This document shows, in pieces, positions 24,285-34,000 of a DNA stretch of 44,763 nucleotides (position 1 is its first letter; each line of letters begins with the position of its first letter). The DNA lies in NCBI GenBank assembly GCA_015061465.1, contig SUWN01000014.1, forward strand, positions 1 through 44,763, written 5' to 3'. Position numbers and translations under genes: made by a program. The notes beneath the pieces are model-generated. The model searched no databases and was not told where the DNA came from. It worked only from the letters and a program-made list of their open reading frames with translations. The stretch is from Treponema bryantii (GTDB lineage: Bacteria > Spirochaetota > Spirochaetia > Treponematales > Treponemataceae).

Positions 24285-24324
24285 AAAGCCACGCGACTTT
24301 TAAAAGTTGTGTGGCTTTTTTTTT
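24285..24324 (+). terminator. Intrinsic terminator after ugpC
   Basis: AAAGCCACGCGACTTTT pairs with AAAGTTGTGTGGCTTT (two G-U pairs), followed by a long T-run. The G-U pairs favour the plus-strand transcript. Confidence 0.9.
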
Positions 24325-24327
24325 ATG

Positions 24328-24356
24328 TTGTTAAAGAATGTTTTTTTCTTTATTAT
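24328..24356 (+). promoter_or_regulatory. Promoter of the RNB nuclease gene
   Basis: TTGTTA (24328-24333), a 17-bp spacer and TATTAT (24351-24356), ending 8 bp before the ATG at 24365. This would give a leader of one or two bases. Confidence 0.45.
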
Positions 24357-24364
24357 TTGTAAAT

Positions 24365-26287
24365 ATGTTAGAAAAAAATGCTGTTGTAATTTATAAAAAT
24401 CAAGTTGCTGTTGTTTGTGGTTCAGAAAATGACAAATATTTAATCAAATATTGTAGTGTTCCAGCAACTTCTACTGGTAAAAAAGCCGTTTATTCTGAAC
24501 AAAAAGTTCGGGAAAAAGATTTTATTGTTTTGACCCAAAATCCTTGTTCTTCACTAGAAAAAATCCTTGAATATAAAGACGAAAATATTAAAAATCAACT
24601 TTTGGAAACTTACGAATTATTAATTAGTGATGATTCAACTGCAAATGAATTAATTTCCTTTGATGATATTATTGATTTAACTTTTGGAAATGATGATTCC
24701 GATAAAAAATGGTTTATCTATCAATGTGTTGTTTCTTCTTACGAATTTTGTTTAGATTCTGATTCACTAAAAAATGGTCAACTTTTATTTAAATTAAGAA
24801 ATCAATCTGAAATTGATGAATTAAAGCAAAAAGATTACGAAAAATCTCACGCTGATGAAATTAAAAACGCATTCATTCAACGATTGAAGCAAAAAAAATT
24901 AGATTTGCCTTCTGATTCAAAATTTATGGGAGAAGTTGAAGCTTTTGCCCTTTGTAAAACAGAAAAATCAAAAATTCTTTCAGAAGCTGGATTTAGTCAA
25001 AATATTGAAAAAGCGCATAAATTATTAATTGATACAGGAATTTGGGATTTTACAAAAAATCCTCATCCGACTCGTTTTGGGTTTAGTTTTGATTCTGCAC
25101 GTGAACAATTAGGTTCAATGCCACAAGAAGAACGCGAAAAAGTCCCATGTGTTTGTTATGCAATCGATGCAAGTGATTCTGTGGACCCAGATGATGCAAT
25201 CGGTTTTGACGGAAAATATTTTTGGGTTTGTATTGCAGATCCTGCGTCTTCTGTTTTACCAGATTCTACAATTGATACAGTTGCAAGAGGAAGAGGAACA
25301 ACTTTGTATATTCCAGAAGGTGCAAGTCGCATGTTGTGTGAATCTAGTTTGGAAGAATATGCATTGGGGTTAAAAGAACGTTCGGGAAATGGTTTATCAA
25401 ATGCGTTGGCGTTCAGACTTGAAATGGATGAAGATTGTCAGATTGCAGATTGTGAAATTAAAAAGGTTAGTGTCCAAGTAAAAATGATTTCGTACAAAGA
25501 AGCTGAAGAACAAAAAGAAAGTGACGAACTTAAACCTTTTTTTGAACTTGCAAGACGAAATTTAGTAAGAAGAAATAAAAATAATGCAATTACTATAAGA
25601 ATGCCAGAGGTAAGAATAAAAGTTTGTAAAGAAACAAAAAAAGTTAGTATTGTCACAGAAGAACGTTTTGAATCAAACGATGTTATTCAAGAATTTATGC
25701 TTTTGGCTGGAGAAGGGGCTGCAAAATTTGCTTTTAAAAACAAAATTCCTTTCCCTTATGTAAGTCAAGAATCTCCTGTTTTTCCAAAAGATTTACCTGA
25801 TGGTTGGGCTGGAGAATTTGCCCGCGTTAAGTGTATGAGAAAGCGTTCTGTTGGAATTACTCCAGCTCCTCATTCTGGCCTTGGTTTGAGTTTTTATAGT
25901 CAGGTTACATCTCCTCTTCGTCGTTATTCAGATTTGGTTGCACATCAACAATTGCGTGCTTTTATAAATAATCAGCGGTTATTAGATAAAGATGAAATGT
26001 TGGAAAGAATTGCAGCTGGAGATGCAGCGAGTTTAGCAGCAAGAAAAGCAAGTAGACTTAGTGATACTCACTGGAAATTAGTATATTTGTTACAAAATCC
26101 AGAAAAAACTTTCGAAGCTTTTTGTATTGATAAAAAGGGAAGTGATACAATTTTCTTAATTCCAGAACTTGATATGCAAACAGTTTTAAAAGGATGTGGT
26201 GAAACAAAATTGAACGATAAAGTTGTTTTAAAGGCGTTGTCTGTTGATGTAACAACTCAAAATATGGATTTTACAAAAGTTGAGTAA
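24365..26287 (+). CDS. RNase II/R family exoribonuclease (RNB domain)
   Basis: The start at 24365 (640 residues) is preferred over 24338, since the fold begins at MLEKNAVVIYKNQVAVVCG and a promoter lies between the two. The N-terminal region is a small OB-like domain plus helices. The RNB catalytic domain starts at YAIDASDSVDPDDAIGFDG (acidic metal-binding site near 265-280) and includes WVCIADPAS, VARGRGTTLYIPEGASRML, SNALAFRLEMDEDC, EFMLLAGEGAAKFA and VTSPLRRYSDLVAHQQL. The C-terminal part may be a degenerate S1 domain. Such enzymes degrade RNA 3' to 5' in the cytosol. It is closer to the short RNase II-like proteins than to full RNase R, because the cold-shock pair and a clear S1 tail are missing. 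Confidence 0.87.
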   Translation: MLEKNAVVIYKNQVAVVCGSENDKYLIKYCSVPATSTGKKAVYSEQKVREKDFIVLTQNPCSSLEKILEYKDENIKNQLLETYELLISDDSTANELISFDDIIDLTFGNDDSDKKWFIYQCVVSSYEFCLDSDSLKNGQLLFKLRNQSEIDELKQKDYEKSHADEIKNAFIQRLKQKKLDLPSDSKFMGEVEAFALCKTEKSKILSEAGFSQNIEKAHKLLIDTGIWDFTKNPHPTRFGFSFDSAREQLGSMPQEEREKVPCVCYAIDASDSVDPDDAIGFDGKYFWVCIADPASSVLPDSTIDTVARGRGTTLYIPEGASRMLCESSLEEYALGLKERSGNGLSNALAFRLEMDEDCQIADCEIKKVSVQVKMISYKEAEEQKESDELKPFFELARRNLVRRNKNNAITIRMPEVRIKVCKETKKVSIVTEERFESNDVIQEFMLLAGEGAAKFAFKNKIPFPYVSQESPVFPKDLPDGWAGEFARVKCMRKRSVGITPAPHSGLGLSFYSQVTSPLRRYSDLVAHQQLRAFINNQRLLDKDEMLERIAAGDAASLAARKASRLSDTHWKLVYLLQNPEKTFEAFCIDKKGSDTIFLIPELDMQTVLKGCGETKLNDKVVLKALSVDVTTQNMDFTKVE

Positions 26288-26415
26288 CTAAAACTAATTG
26301 TCTAAAAAACTGTATCTTGGTAAAATAGTTTAATTAAATTTTATTTCTTCTTTTATAAAGAGAGTTTTTAAGAATAAATTTGACAAAAGTATGTCAGATT
26401 TGTAAAGGGGTTTCT

Positions 26416-27741
26416 ATGATAGTTATGAAATTTGGCGGCTCAAGTGTCGCAAACGCAGAAAGAATTAAACACGTTGCTTCTATTATTACAGCATATAAAG
26501 AAAAACGTCCAGCAGTTGTGCTTTCTGCTATGGGAGATACAACAGATCATCTTTTGGAAGCTGCTGATAAAGCTGTAAAAGGAATTGTAGATGTAGCTGG
26601 TGTTGCTAAACTTCATGAAGAAACCGCTGCTGAATTAGGAATTAATATCGATACAATTCAAGATTTGCTAAAAGAATTAAATCAGCTTTTGACAGGAATT
26701 TCTATGCTTAAAGAAATTAGTAAACGTTCCCGCGATTATTTGGTAAGTTTTGGTGAACGAATGTCTGTTAGAATGATGGCCGCTTATCTTGAATCGCAAG
26801 GTGTTCCTGCAAAATTTTATGATGCTTGGGATATTGGTATAAAATCAGATTCAAACTTTATGGCTGCTGAATTGCTGGATGAAGTTTGGCAAAATATTCC
26901 TGCTGTTTTAAATGATTATAAAAATGGAATCGATAACCAAATTCCAATCGTTACTGGATTTATTGCAAAAGACGTAAAAGGAAATATTACAACTTTAGGT
27001 CGTGGTGGTTCAGATTTAACTGCAACTATGATTGGTGCTGCAATGCAAGCCGAAGAAGTTCAAACTTGGAAAGATGTTGATGGAATTTTAACAACAGACC
27101 CAAGAATTGTAAAAGAAGCAAAACCTGTTCCAGAAGTTACTTATGAAGAAGCTCAGGAACTTGCAATGTTTGGTGCACAAGTTTTACATCCTCGTTCAAT
27201 GGTTCCTGTTAGAAAAACAGGAACTCCTGTTCGTGTAAAGAATTCTTATAATATTCAAAGTCCAGGTTCTATCATTGTAGAAAAACATTCTGGTGAAGTT
27301 CCTCCTGTTTGTGCAATTACAACTGTAAAAAATATAACTTTAATTGATATTGTAAGTTCTAGAATGCTTGGTGCAGCTGGATTCTTGGCTCATATTTTTA
27401 ATAATTTCTTAAAATGGAATATTAGTATTGATGTAATTGCTACATCTGAAGTTTCTGTTTCTTTGACTGTGAATACAAAATCTGATTTATCAGGATTGAT
27501 TGCAGATTTGGAACAAGCAAGTCAAGTTTCTGTTCGCAAAGAAAAAGCAATTGTTACAATTATTTGTGACGCAGCTCATTCTTCTGCAATTTTAGCAAGT
27601 GGATTTAAAGCTCTGGCTGAAGAAGGAATTAATGTTCAGATGATTAGCCAAGGTGCTAGTAAAGTTAATATCAGTATGATTGTTGATGCAAACGAAGCTG
27701 ATAAAACAATTCAGATTTTGCATCGTGCGTATTTTAATTAA
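26416..27741 (+). CDS. lysC: Aspartokinase (lysine/threonine/methionine pathway)
   Basis: The start is the ATG at 26416 (441 residues): AAAGGGG sits at 26404-26410 and the kinase motif MIVMKFGGSSVANAERI begins there; a TTG-initiated extension from 26380 would read through that site. Other motifs: VVLSAMGDTTDHLL, SFGERMSVRMMAAYL, GFIAKDVKGNITTLGRGGSD, TWKDVDGILTTDPRIV and FGAQVLHPRSM. Two C-terminal ACT domains (from about 310; ITLIDIVSSRMLGAAGFLA and IVTIICDAAHSSAILASGF) imply feedback control by lysine or threonine. It is a monofunctional enzyme of ThrA/LysC group III length. dapB follows 59 bp later on the same strand, so the pair supplies diaminopimelate and lysine. The 128-bp upstream gap is too short for a lysine riboswitch. 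Confidence 0.94.
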   Translation: MIVMKFGGSSVANAERIKHVASIITAYKEKRPAVVLSAMGDTTDHLLEAADKAVKGIVDVAGVAKLHEETAAELGINIDTIQDLLKELNQLLTGISMLKEISKRSRDYLVSFGERMSVRMMAAYLESQGVPAKFYDAWDIGIKSDSNFMAAELLDEVWQNIPAVLNDYKNGIDNQIPIVTGFIAKDVKGNITTLGRGGSDLTATMIGAAMQAEEVQTWKDVDGILTTDPRIVKEAKPVPEVTYEEAQELAMFGAQVLHPRSMVPVRKTGTPVRVKNSYNIQSPGSIIVEKHSGEVPPVCAITTVKNITLIDIVSSRMLGAAGFLAHIFNNFLKWNISIDVIATSEVSVSLTVNTKSDLSGLIADLEQASQVSVRKEKAIVTIICDAAHSSAILASGFKALAEEGINVQMISQGASKVNISMIVDANEADKTIQILHRAYFN

Positions 27742-27754
27742 TTTGTAAACTGTC

Positions 27755-27777
27755 ATTATCGGGCTTGACCCGATAAT
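27755..27777. repeat. Palindromic intergenic repeat between lysC and dapB
   Basis: ATTATCGGG (27755-27763) and CCCGATAAT (27769-27777) form a perfect 9-bp stem with a CTTGA loop. It is preceded by TGTC and followed by an A8 run and GGAC, the same layout as the unit at 17073. Confidence 0.65.
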
Positions 27778-27800
27778 CTATAAAAAAAAGGACGGAAAAT

Positions 27801-28580
27801 ATGAAGATTGCTTTAGTAGGATATGGAAAAATGGGCCACATGATTGAGCAATGTGCAAAAAATGCTGGTCATGAAGTTGTTGTAACTATTGATACTTTTG
27901 CCGAAGATGCTTCTGTAAAAATTGAAAATGGTGATACAGATGCAATGGTTCGTGCAGTAAAATCAAGTGGCGCTGAAGGAATTATTGAATTTAGTCATCC
28001 AACTGCTGTTATGCAAAATATAAAAGCATTGCTTCCTTTAGGATTACCTTTAGTTGTTGGAACTACAGGTTGGAACGATAAAAAAGACGAAGTTAATAAA
28101 TTTGCAGCCGATTGTGGCGGTGTAATTATGACTTCTGCAAATTTTTCAATTGGTGTAAATATGTTTTACAAAATTGTTGCAGAAGCAGCTAAGATTATGA
28201 GTGAATTTTCTGAATATGATGTTGCAACTTGGGAAGCTCATCATAATCAAAAAGCAGATAGTCCAAGTGGAACTGCAATTGAAATTGCAAGACGCATTAT
28301 GGAAAATAATCCAAATAAAACTCAAATGGTTGTAGATGCTTTTCATGAACGACCAGCTGCAAACGAACTTCATGTTTCTAGTACAAGATGTGGTAATATT
28401 CCTGGAACTCATAAAGTTTTCTTTGATAGCAATGCTGATACAATCGAATTGACTCATACAGCTCGTAGTCGCGAAGGTTTTGCAAATGGAGCTGTAAAAG
28501 CATTAGAAAAATTATCTTCTGCTGTAAAAACAGGAAAACTTACAAAAGGTAAATTATACGGAATGGAAGATTTATTCTAA
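27801..28580 (+). CDS. dapB: 4-hydroxy-tetrahydrodipicolinate reductase DapB
   Basis: A 259-residue enzyme: an N-terminal NAD(P)-binding Rossmann fold opening MKIALVGYGKMGHMIEQCAK, the VVGTTGWNDKKDEV segment, the SANFSIGVNMFYKIV motif, and the substrate loop EAHHNQKADSPSGTAIEIAR (catalytic His and Lys, near 150-165). The usual tetramerisation sheet follows (SSTRCGNIPGTHKVFFD). It reduces dihydrodipicolinate in the diaminopimelate/lysine pathway. A GGACGG-like site lies at 27791-27796. The usual partner dapA is not in the window. A 15-bp hairpin lies 33 nt after the stop. Confidence 0.97.
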   Translation: MKIALVGYGKMGHMIEQCAKNAGHEVVVTIDTFAEDASVKIENGDTDAMVRAVKSSGAEGIIEFSHPTAVMQNIKALLPLGLPLVVGTTGWNDKKDEVNKFAADCGGVIMTSANFSIGVNMFYKIVAEAAKIMSEFSEYDVATWEAHHNQKADSPSGTAIEIARRIMENNPNKTQMVVDAFHERPAANELHVSSTRCGNIPGTHKVFFDSNADTIELTHTARSREGFANGAVKALEKLSSAVKTGKLTKGKLYGMEDLF

Positions 28581-28596
28581 TCTTCTCAAAAAATAA

Positions 28597-29283
28597 TTAT
28601 CTTGCTTGCATTAATATCCCAGCTATTAATATAAATAGTTGGGATATTGTCATTAATAGAGGTAAAGTCAATTCTTTATACAAATAAACATTTCTTTTTG
28701 TTATTATTTTGTAAATTACATATCTTGCTAACAAAAATAAAGCGCCAATAAATAGAAAAAGTGAATATAATTTTGTGTCATTTATTAAAGTTATAAATGT
28801 GGAAAAGATAAAAATTGACAAACAAATATAATTTAGAAAAATTCCGACTATGGATTTTATGGAAGTTGTTTTTATTAAAAATAAAATTAATACAAAAAGT
28901 AACAAAAAAACAATTGTTGAAGTTATGATTATCCACTGAGGAATTGCGTATATATAAAAAGTTGATGAGTAAAGTTGTAAATAAGCAAATGTTCCTATAA
29001 AAAATAAAATTTGAGAAATATCGTGAAATATCTTTTTATCAAAAAACAGAAGCTCGGCAACAAAATAACACGAAATTGCAATTATTGAATTTATAAGTAG
29101 GTTTTGAGAATCTGGTAAAAAATCTATATAGTATGGAAGAAGATTTACAAATATTAGAGGCAAAAATAACGCAGCAGTAATTTTATTAAATAAATTTAAT
29201 TTTTTTATATATGAAAAAATAAATAAACCAATATTTATACAATTTAGTCCAAAAAAAATCCAAGAAAAAATACTCATAATCAT
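28597..29283 (-). CDS. Eight-span membrane protein, possibly YhhN/TMEM86-like
   Basis: A 228-residue protein made almost entirely of hydrophobic segments (about seven or eight spans) joined by short Lys/Asn-rich loops. The layout (a KKLNLFNKITAALFLPLIFV start, a YICLSIFIFSTFITLINDTK span, then LFLFIGALFLLARYVIYKI) resembles YhhN/TMEM86 lysoplasmalogenase-like proteins, but the conserved acidic residues of the family are not clear. The TTT/ATA-rich codon use is stronger than its neighbours. It is divergent from the PadR module, and its 3' end lies 16 bp from dapB, tail to tail. I rate the family guess as weak; the gene itself is likely real. Confidence 0.6.
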   Translation of the reverse strand: MIMSIFSWIFFGLNCINIGLFIFSYIKKLNLFNKITAALFLPLIFVNLLPYYIDFLPDSQNLLINSIIAISCYFVAELLFFDKKIFHDISQILFFIGTFAYLQLYSSTFYIYAIPQWIIITSTIVFLLLFVLILFLIKTTSIKSIVGIFLNYICLSIFIFSTFITLINDTKLYSLFLFIGALFLLARYVIYKIITKRNVYLYKELTLPLLMTISQLFILIAGILMQAR

Positions 29284-29335
29284 AGTGTAACATATTTTTA
29301 AAAAAAATAAAATTTATAAAAATATAATAATATGC

Positions 29336-29369
29336 TTGACAATATATTATATATTGTATAATATTACAA
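29336..29369 (+). promoter_or_regulatory. Promoter with palindromic operator for the PadR module
   Basis: TTGACA (29336-29341) and TATAAT (29357-29362) are separated by 15 bp. The spacer is filled by a perfect palindrome ACAATATATTATATATTGT (29339-29357), and TTGTATAATATTACAA (29354-29369) forms a second inverted repeat with TTGTA/TACAA arms covering the -10 box. PadR proteins usually repress their own promoters, so these are the natural operator candidates. Confidence 0.65.
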
Positions 29370-29401
29370 ATATAAAAATATTATGACAAGGAAGATTATG
29401 G

Positions 29402-29710
29402 ATGGTATTTACATTAAGTGCAGCTATCCTTGATGCAATTGTTCTTTCTGTTGTAGCAAGAGAAGGTACGTACGGATATAAAATAACGCAAGATGTCCGG
29501 AGTATTGTTGATGTATCAGAAAGTACGTTGTATCCAGTTTTGCGCAGGTTGCAAAAGGAAGGATATTTAGAAACTTATGACATGGAATTCCAGGGGAGAA
29601 ACAGGCGTTATTATAAGATAACTTCTAATGGGATGATTTTGTTGGATAACTATCGTAATGATTGGATAGATTATAAGAAAAAAATTGACAGTTTTATGCT
29701 AGGAAACTAA
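29402..29710 (+). CDS. PadR-family transcriptional regulator
   Basis: A 102-residue winged-helix protein of PadR subfamily 2 size. Diagnostic stretch: LDAIVLSVVAREGTYGYKIT, then SESTLYPVLRRLQKEGYLET (recognition helix and wing) and GRNRRYYKITSNGM. The ATG at 29402 is preferred over one at 29398, which leads to an early stop; AAGGAAG lies at 29388-29394. PadR proteins are repressors released by envelope stress, antibiotics or phenolics. It heads a compact operon with a HAAS/DUF4097 protein and a PspC protein, the arrangement seen in Bacillota, which points to control of a membrane-stress response. Confidence 0.9.
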   Translation: MVFTLSAAILDAIVLSVVAREGTYGYKITQDVRSIVDVSESTLYPVLRRLQKEGYLETYDMEFQGRNRRYYKITSNGMILLDNYRNDWIDYKKKIDSFMLGN

Positions 29711-29721
29711 GAGAGGTGAGT

Positions 29722-30633
29722 ATGACTAGAGAAGAATATTTAAGTGCATTAAAGGTAGAAATAATGTCACTTACAACAGAAGAACAGCAAGAAGCATTGC
29801 AATATTATTCTGATTACTTTGATGCAGCAAATGATGATGAAAAAATTATTAATGAATTGGGCGAACCAAAAGAGTTGGCAAAAGAAATAATCGAAAAATT
29901 TGCAAATGTTCCTGTAAGAACTAGTTCAACACAAAATAATGAAAATAATTCTTCTGTGAATGAACAAAACGGTTCTTTGTTTTTTGAATTTGAGCCTTCA
30001 AGAGTAAAAAATCTAAATTGTAGATTTGAAGCTTCTGAAGTTGTTTTTGTTTCTGGAAATACTTTTAGTTTTGAAACAAGAGGAATCTCTTTAGATAATT
30101 TTGTTTGTCATTTAAGTTCTGATGGAACTTTGACTGTTAATAATAGAAAAAAGATTTATATTGAAGGATTTTGGAATCATGGTAAAAAAAGCCGAATAAT
30201 TCCACGTATTCTTGTTACTGTTCCTCAGGATTTTAATTTGAATTCATTAAAAATTGCAATTGGAGCAGGAAGTATTATTACAAAATCAATCAAATTAAAT
30301 TGTGAAAGCGCATCTTTTGATGTAGGGGCTGGAAATTTAGTTTTAGACACAATTTCAGGAGGAAAAATATCTTTCCGTTGTGGAATGGGAAATCTAAGTT
30401 TTACAGGAAAATTAGCTGAACAATGTAATATTGATTGTGGAATGGGAAATATTAATTTGTCATTGATAGGAAATTCTGAAGATTATTCTTACGATGTAAA
30501 ATTAGGATTAGGTGTTTTCAAAATAAATGAAGAAAAAAAAGTTGGTGCTGGAAGATATCAAAGCCAGAATTCAAAATCAAACCATTTTTCTGCAAATGTA
30601 GGAATGGGAAATTTAACAATTACATTAAAATAA
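29722..30633 (+). CDS. HAAS (DUF1700) signalling domain fused to DUF4097-like beta-helix
   Basis: The start is the ATG at 29722, with GAGAGGTG (29711-29718) as its site; the GTG at 29716 is part of that site. The first 65 residues (MTREEYLSALKVEIMSLTTE and DEKIINELGEPKELAKEIIE) are a DUF1700/HAAS domain, which usually pairs with PadR regulators. A short Ser/Asn linker leads to about 200 residues of repeating strands with recurrent GAGN and GMGN turns (residues about 200-300), the 'toast-rack' DUF4097/LiaF-like fold. There is no membrane span, so it may stay in the cytosol and bind a membrane partner such as the PspC protein encoded next. Confidence 0.8.
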   Translation: MTREEYLSALKVEIMSLTTEEQQEALQYYSDYFDAANDDEKIINELGEPKELAKEIIEKFANVPVRTSSTQNNENNSSVNEQNGSLFFEFEPSRVKNLNCRFEASEVVFVSGNTFSFETRGISLDNFVCHLSSDGTLTVNNRKKIYIEGFWNHGKKSRIIPRILVTVPQDFNLNSLKIAIGAGSIITKSIKLNCESASFDVGAGNLVLDTISGGKISFRCGMGNLSFTGKLAEQCNIDCGMGNINLSLIGNSEDYSYDVKLGLGVFKINEEKKVGAGRYQSQNSKSNHFSANVGMGNLTITLK

Positions 30634-30651
30634 TTTTTTAGGGAGATAATT

Positions 30652-30987
30652 ATGAAAAAATTAAAGAAATCAAAAAATAAACTTTTGTTTGGTGTTTGTT
30701 CAGGAATTGCAGAATATTTTAATATTGATGCAAATATTGTTAGATTGATTTTTATCATTATTGGTATTTGTAGTTTTGGAGTTGGATTGTTGATTTATAT
30801 CGCAGCAAGTGTTCTTATGCCTGTAGATGATAATATTGACTTTGAAAATTTAAAAAGCGCAAATGTTGATGACTTTGATTCTTCTAAAAAATCAAGTGAT
30901 GAATCAGATAAAAAATCGAATCAACCTAAAGATGATGGAGCAAAAGGTCATTCAGACGAAGAATTTGATAATTACTTTAAAAAATAA
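30652..30987 (+). CDS. PspC-domain membrane protein
   Basis: A 111-residue protein. Residues 1-65 form the PspC domain: KLKKSKNKLLFGVCSGIAEY, FNIDANIVRLIFIIIGICS and VGLLIYIAASVLMP, with a membrane hairpin. The remainder is a charged, disordered, Asp/Lys/Ser-rich tail. PspC proteins sense membrane damage and recruit stress factors. GGGAG precedes the ATG. Third gene of the PadR module, 18 bp after the HAAS gene; a plausible membrane sensor for the HAAS protein. No terminator is evident before the next unit. Confidence 0.88.
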   Translation: MKKLKKSKNKLLFGVCSGIAEYFNIDANIVRLIFIIIGICSFGVGLLIYIAASVLMPVDDNIDFENLKSANVDDFDSSKKSSDESDKKSNQPKDDGAKGHSDEEFDNYFKK

Positions 30988-31042
30988 ATGAAATAAAATC
31001 AAAAAAATAGAGTTTTTTATTAATGAAAATATTTCTGACATA

Positions 31043-31051
31043 TGATACAAT
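31043..31051 (+). promoter_or_regulatory. Extended -10 promoter of the carbohydrate-uptake operon
   Basis: TGATACAAT forms an extended -10 (TGn plus TACAAT 31046-31051) with no good -35 box. The ATG at 31061 is 9 bp downstream, so only a one- to three-base leader is expected, and no Shine-Dalgarno is present. Confidence 0.55.
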
Positions 31052-31060
31052 AGTAACATT

Positions 31061-34000
31061 ATGATAGGAATAAAAATAAATAAAACCTTACGAAACTTTA
31101 TTATTGGCGTTTTAGCTATAGTTTTAGTTTTCGTTTTATCAAGCCTTATCCCTGAAAAAGGATTTAGCGAGAAATACGAAGGTTATGACCTGTCAACATC
31201 AATGGGAAGTGTATCTACATCAAGGACTTATGCAGAGTATTTGGCTATGCATTCAAAAGCTCGTATGCCACAGTCTTCAGTTGATGTAGATATCCTAGGT
31301 TTTGATAGTGAAGAATCTGTTGGAGTTCATGCTGAATCTGACTATTACGGAAAGGAAGTTGTAGTTACTGAAGATCGTTCTTCTGTAACATGGGATTTAG
31401 AAGTATTAGAAGAAGGATTCTATAACATTGAGATGGAATATATTGCTATTCCATCAAGAAATGTTAGTATGGAAAGAATCCTTTATATAAACGGAGAAAT
31501 GCCTTTCTCTGGTGCTGATATTCTTACATTTGCTCGTCTTTGGAAAGATGGCGGAGAAATAAAATTCGACAATCAAGGAAACAATATTCGTCCTGCGCAA
31601 GTTGAATTTTTTGATTATCAGACTGCTTATTTCAAAAGTGACTTGGGTTACGAAGTTGATCCTTATAAATTCTATTTCAAAAAAGGTCAAAATAGAATTA
31701 CTTTAGAATCAACAAACGAACCAATGGCTATTAGCAAGATTAAATTAGTTCCTGTAATAAAATTTGATACTTACGAGGAATATATTGCTAAACAACCTAT
31801 AAAACCAGAAGCAAATAAAGCAAAAGACATCTCTATAAAAGTACAAGGTGAAGCTTCTGTTGCTCGTTCAGATCCATCTTTATTTGCTCGTTATGACCGT
31901 TCTTCTGCAATTACAGAACCATATAGTGTAAGAAATACTGTTTTGAACTATACTGGTGGTGACTCATGGCGTTCTCCAGGACAATGGATTGAATGGGAAA
32001 TTGATATTCCAGAAAATGGATGGTATACAATTTCAGTTCAAGCTCGTCAGTTCTTCCAACGTGGGTATGTAGCATGTCGTTCTTTGTACATTGACGGTAA
32101 AATTCCTATGGCTGAAGTAAAATCTATCGGATTTGATTATTCTTCAGACTGGAAAACTGTTACTCTTGCAGATAAAAAGACAAAAGATCCTTATCAATTC
32201 TATTTATCAAAAGGAAAACATAGAATTCGCTTAGAAGCAACTCTTGGAGATGTTGGACAAATTATCAATGAACTTCAAGATTCTGTTTATAGATTAAATA
32301 CAATTTATCGTACAATTCTTGTTCTTACTGGTGTTTATCCTGATCAGTATCGTGACTACGAAATTGATAAAGTATATCCAGCAGAAGTAGAAGCAATGCT
32401 TGTAGAAAGCCGCAGATTGTATAAAATGATTGATGAATTTGTACGTGTTACAGGTCAAAAATCAGATAAAATCGCTATCGCTGAAACTCTTGCTGTTCAG
32501 TTGGAAAATTTCCATAAACGTCCAGAAAGAATTACAAAAGCATTTGCAAACTTTAAAAATGATATTACATCTTTAAGTGCAGCTTTGCTTGCAATGACAG
32601 AAACAAAACTTGATATCGACTGGATTCTTGTTCAAAGTGCTGATAAAAAAGTAAAACGTCAAGAATCTAACTTCTTCAAAAAAGCAAAACATGAAATTGT
32701 TTCATTTGTAGTTTCTTTGTTTGTTGATACAACAATGTTAGGAAACGTTTATGAAGAAGGTTCTCCAGAAAGTGAAAACTTAATTGAAGCATGGATTGTT
32801 GTTGGTCGTGACCAGAGTACAATTCTTAAAAACATGGTTGATGATAGTTTTACACCAAATACTGGAATTAATGTAAACGTAAAAGTAGTTGCAGCAGATG
32901 CAATTTTGAATGCTGTAGTTGCAGGAAATGGACCTGATGTTATTATTTCAATTTATTCTTCTTTGCCTGTAGACTATGCATTACGTAATGCTGACGTAAA
33001 CTTGATGCGTTTTGACGATTGTGATGAAGTTCTTAAACAGTTCCATCCAAGTTCTTATGAACCATACAAATATAATGGTGGACTTTATGCTTTACCAGAA
33101 CAACAAACATTCAACCTTTTATTCTACAGAAAAGATATTCTTGAACAACTTGAACTTGAAGTTCCAAAAACATGGGATGATTTAATTGAAATCTTACCTA
33201 CATTGCAAGGTAATAACCTTCAAGTTGGTATTACATATCCTACACTTCAAAATATTGATGTTTCTGTATTCTATTCAATGGCATATCAAAACGGTGGTGT
33301 CCTTTACAATGATAAAGGCATGAAAACATTGATTGATAGTGAAGCTGGAATTGCAGCATTCAAGACATATACAAGTTTCTATAACAGTTATGGTCTTCCA
33401 CCAATGTTTGACTTCTTGAACCGTTTCCGTTCAGGTGAAATGCCACTTGGTATTGCAAACTATACAAACTATAACACATTGACAGTTTCTGCTCCTGAAA
33501 TTCGTGGTCTTTGGGACTTTACTTATATTCTTGGTACAGAAAAAACAGATGCTGACGGAAATGAATACATTGACCGTTCAACAGTATCTGGTGGTGTATG
33601 TTGTGTTATGATTAAAAAAGGATTAGATCTTTCTGATATTGATCCAAATATGAAAACAAATTTTGCATACAACTCTGTAAATGGAAGAAGTTTGACATCT
33701 GAAATTGCTCCTAATGTTGATCAAAAAACATTAGCAAAAATCTTGAAAAACGAAAAACGAATGGCTAACTCTTGGGAATTCATGAAATGGTGGGTTTCTA
33801 CAGATACACAAGTTCGTTTTGGACGTGAACAAGAAGCTCTTTTAGGTTCTTCAGCTCGTTATCCAACAGCAAACCTTGAAGCTTTAAAACAACTTCCATG
33901 GAAGTCTAACCAAATTGAAGTTCTTGAAAACTCATTAGATGAAGCAATTGGTATTCCTGAAGTTCCTGGTTCTTATTATACACCAAGACATATTATCAAC

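Noticed and set aside
26378..26409. TTGACA at 26378 as an aspartokinase promoter
   Set aside because: The hexamer 17 bp downstream is TAAAGG and overlaps the ribosome-binding site, so no usable -10 box is present.
26288..26415. Lysine riboswitch upstream of aspartokinase
   Set aside because: The gap is only 128 bp and lacks the GAGGTGC-type core motifs of the L box.
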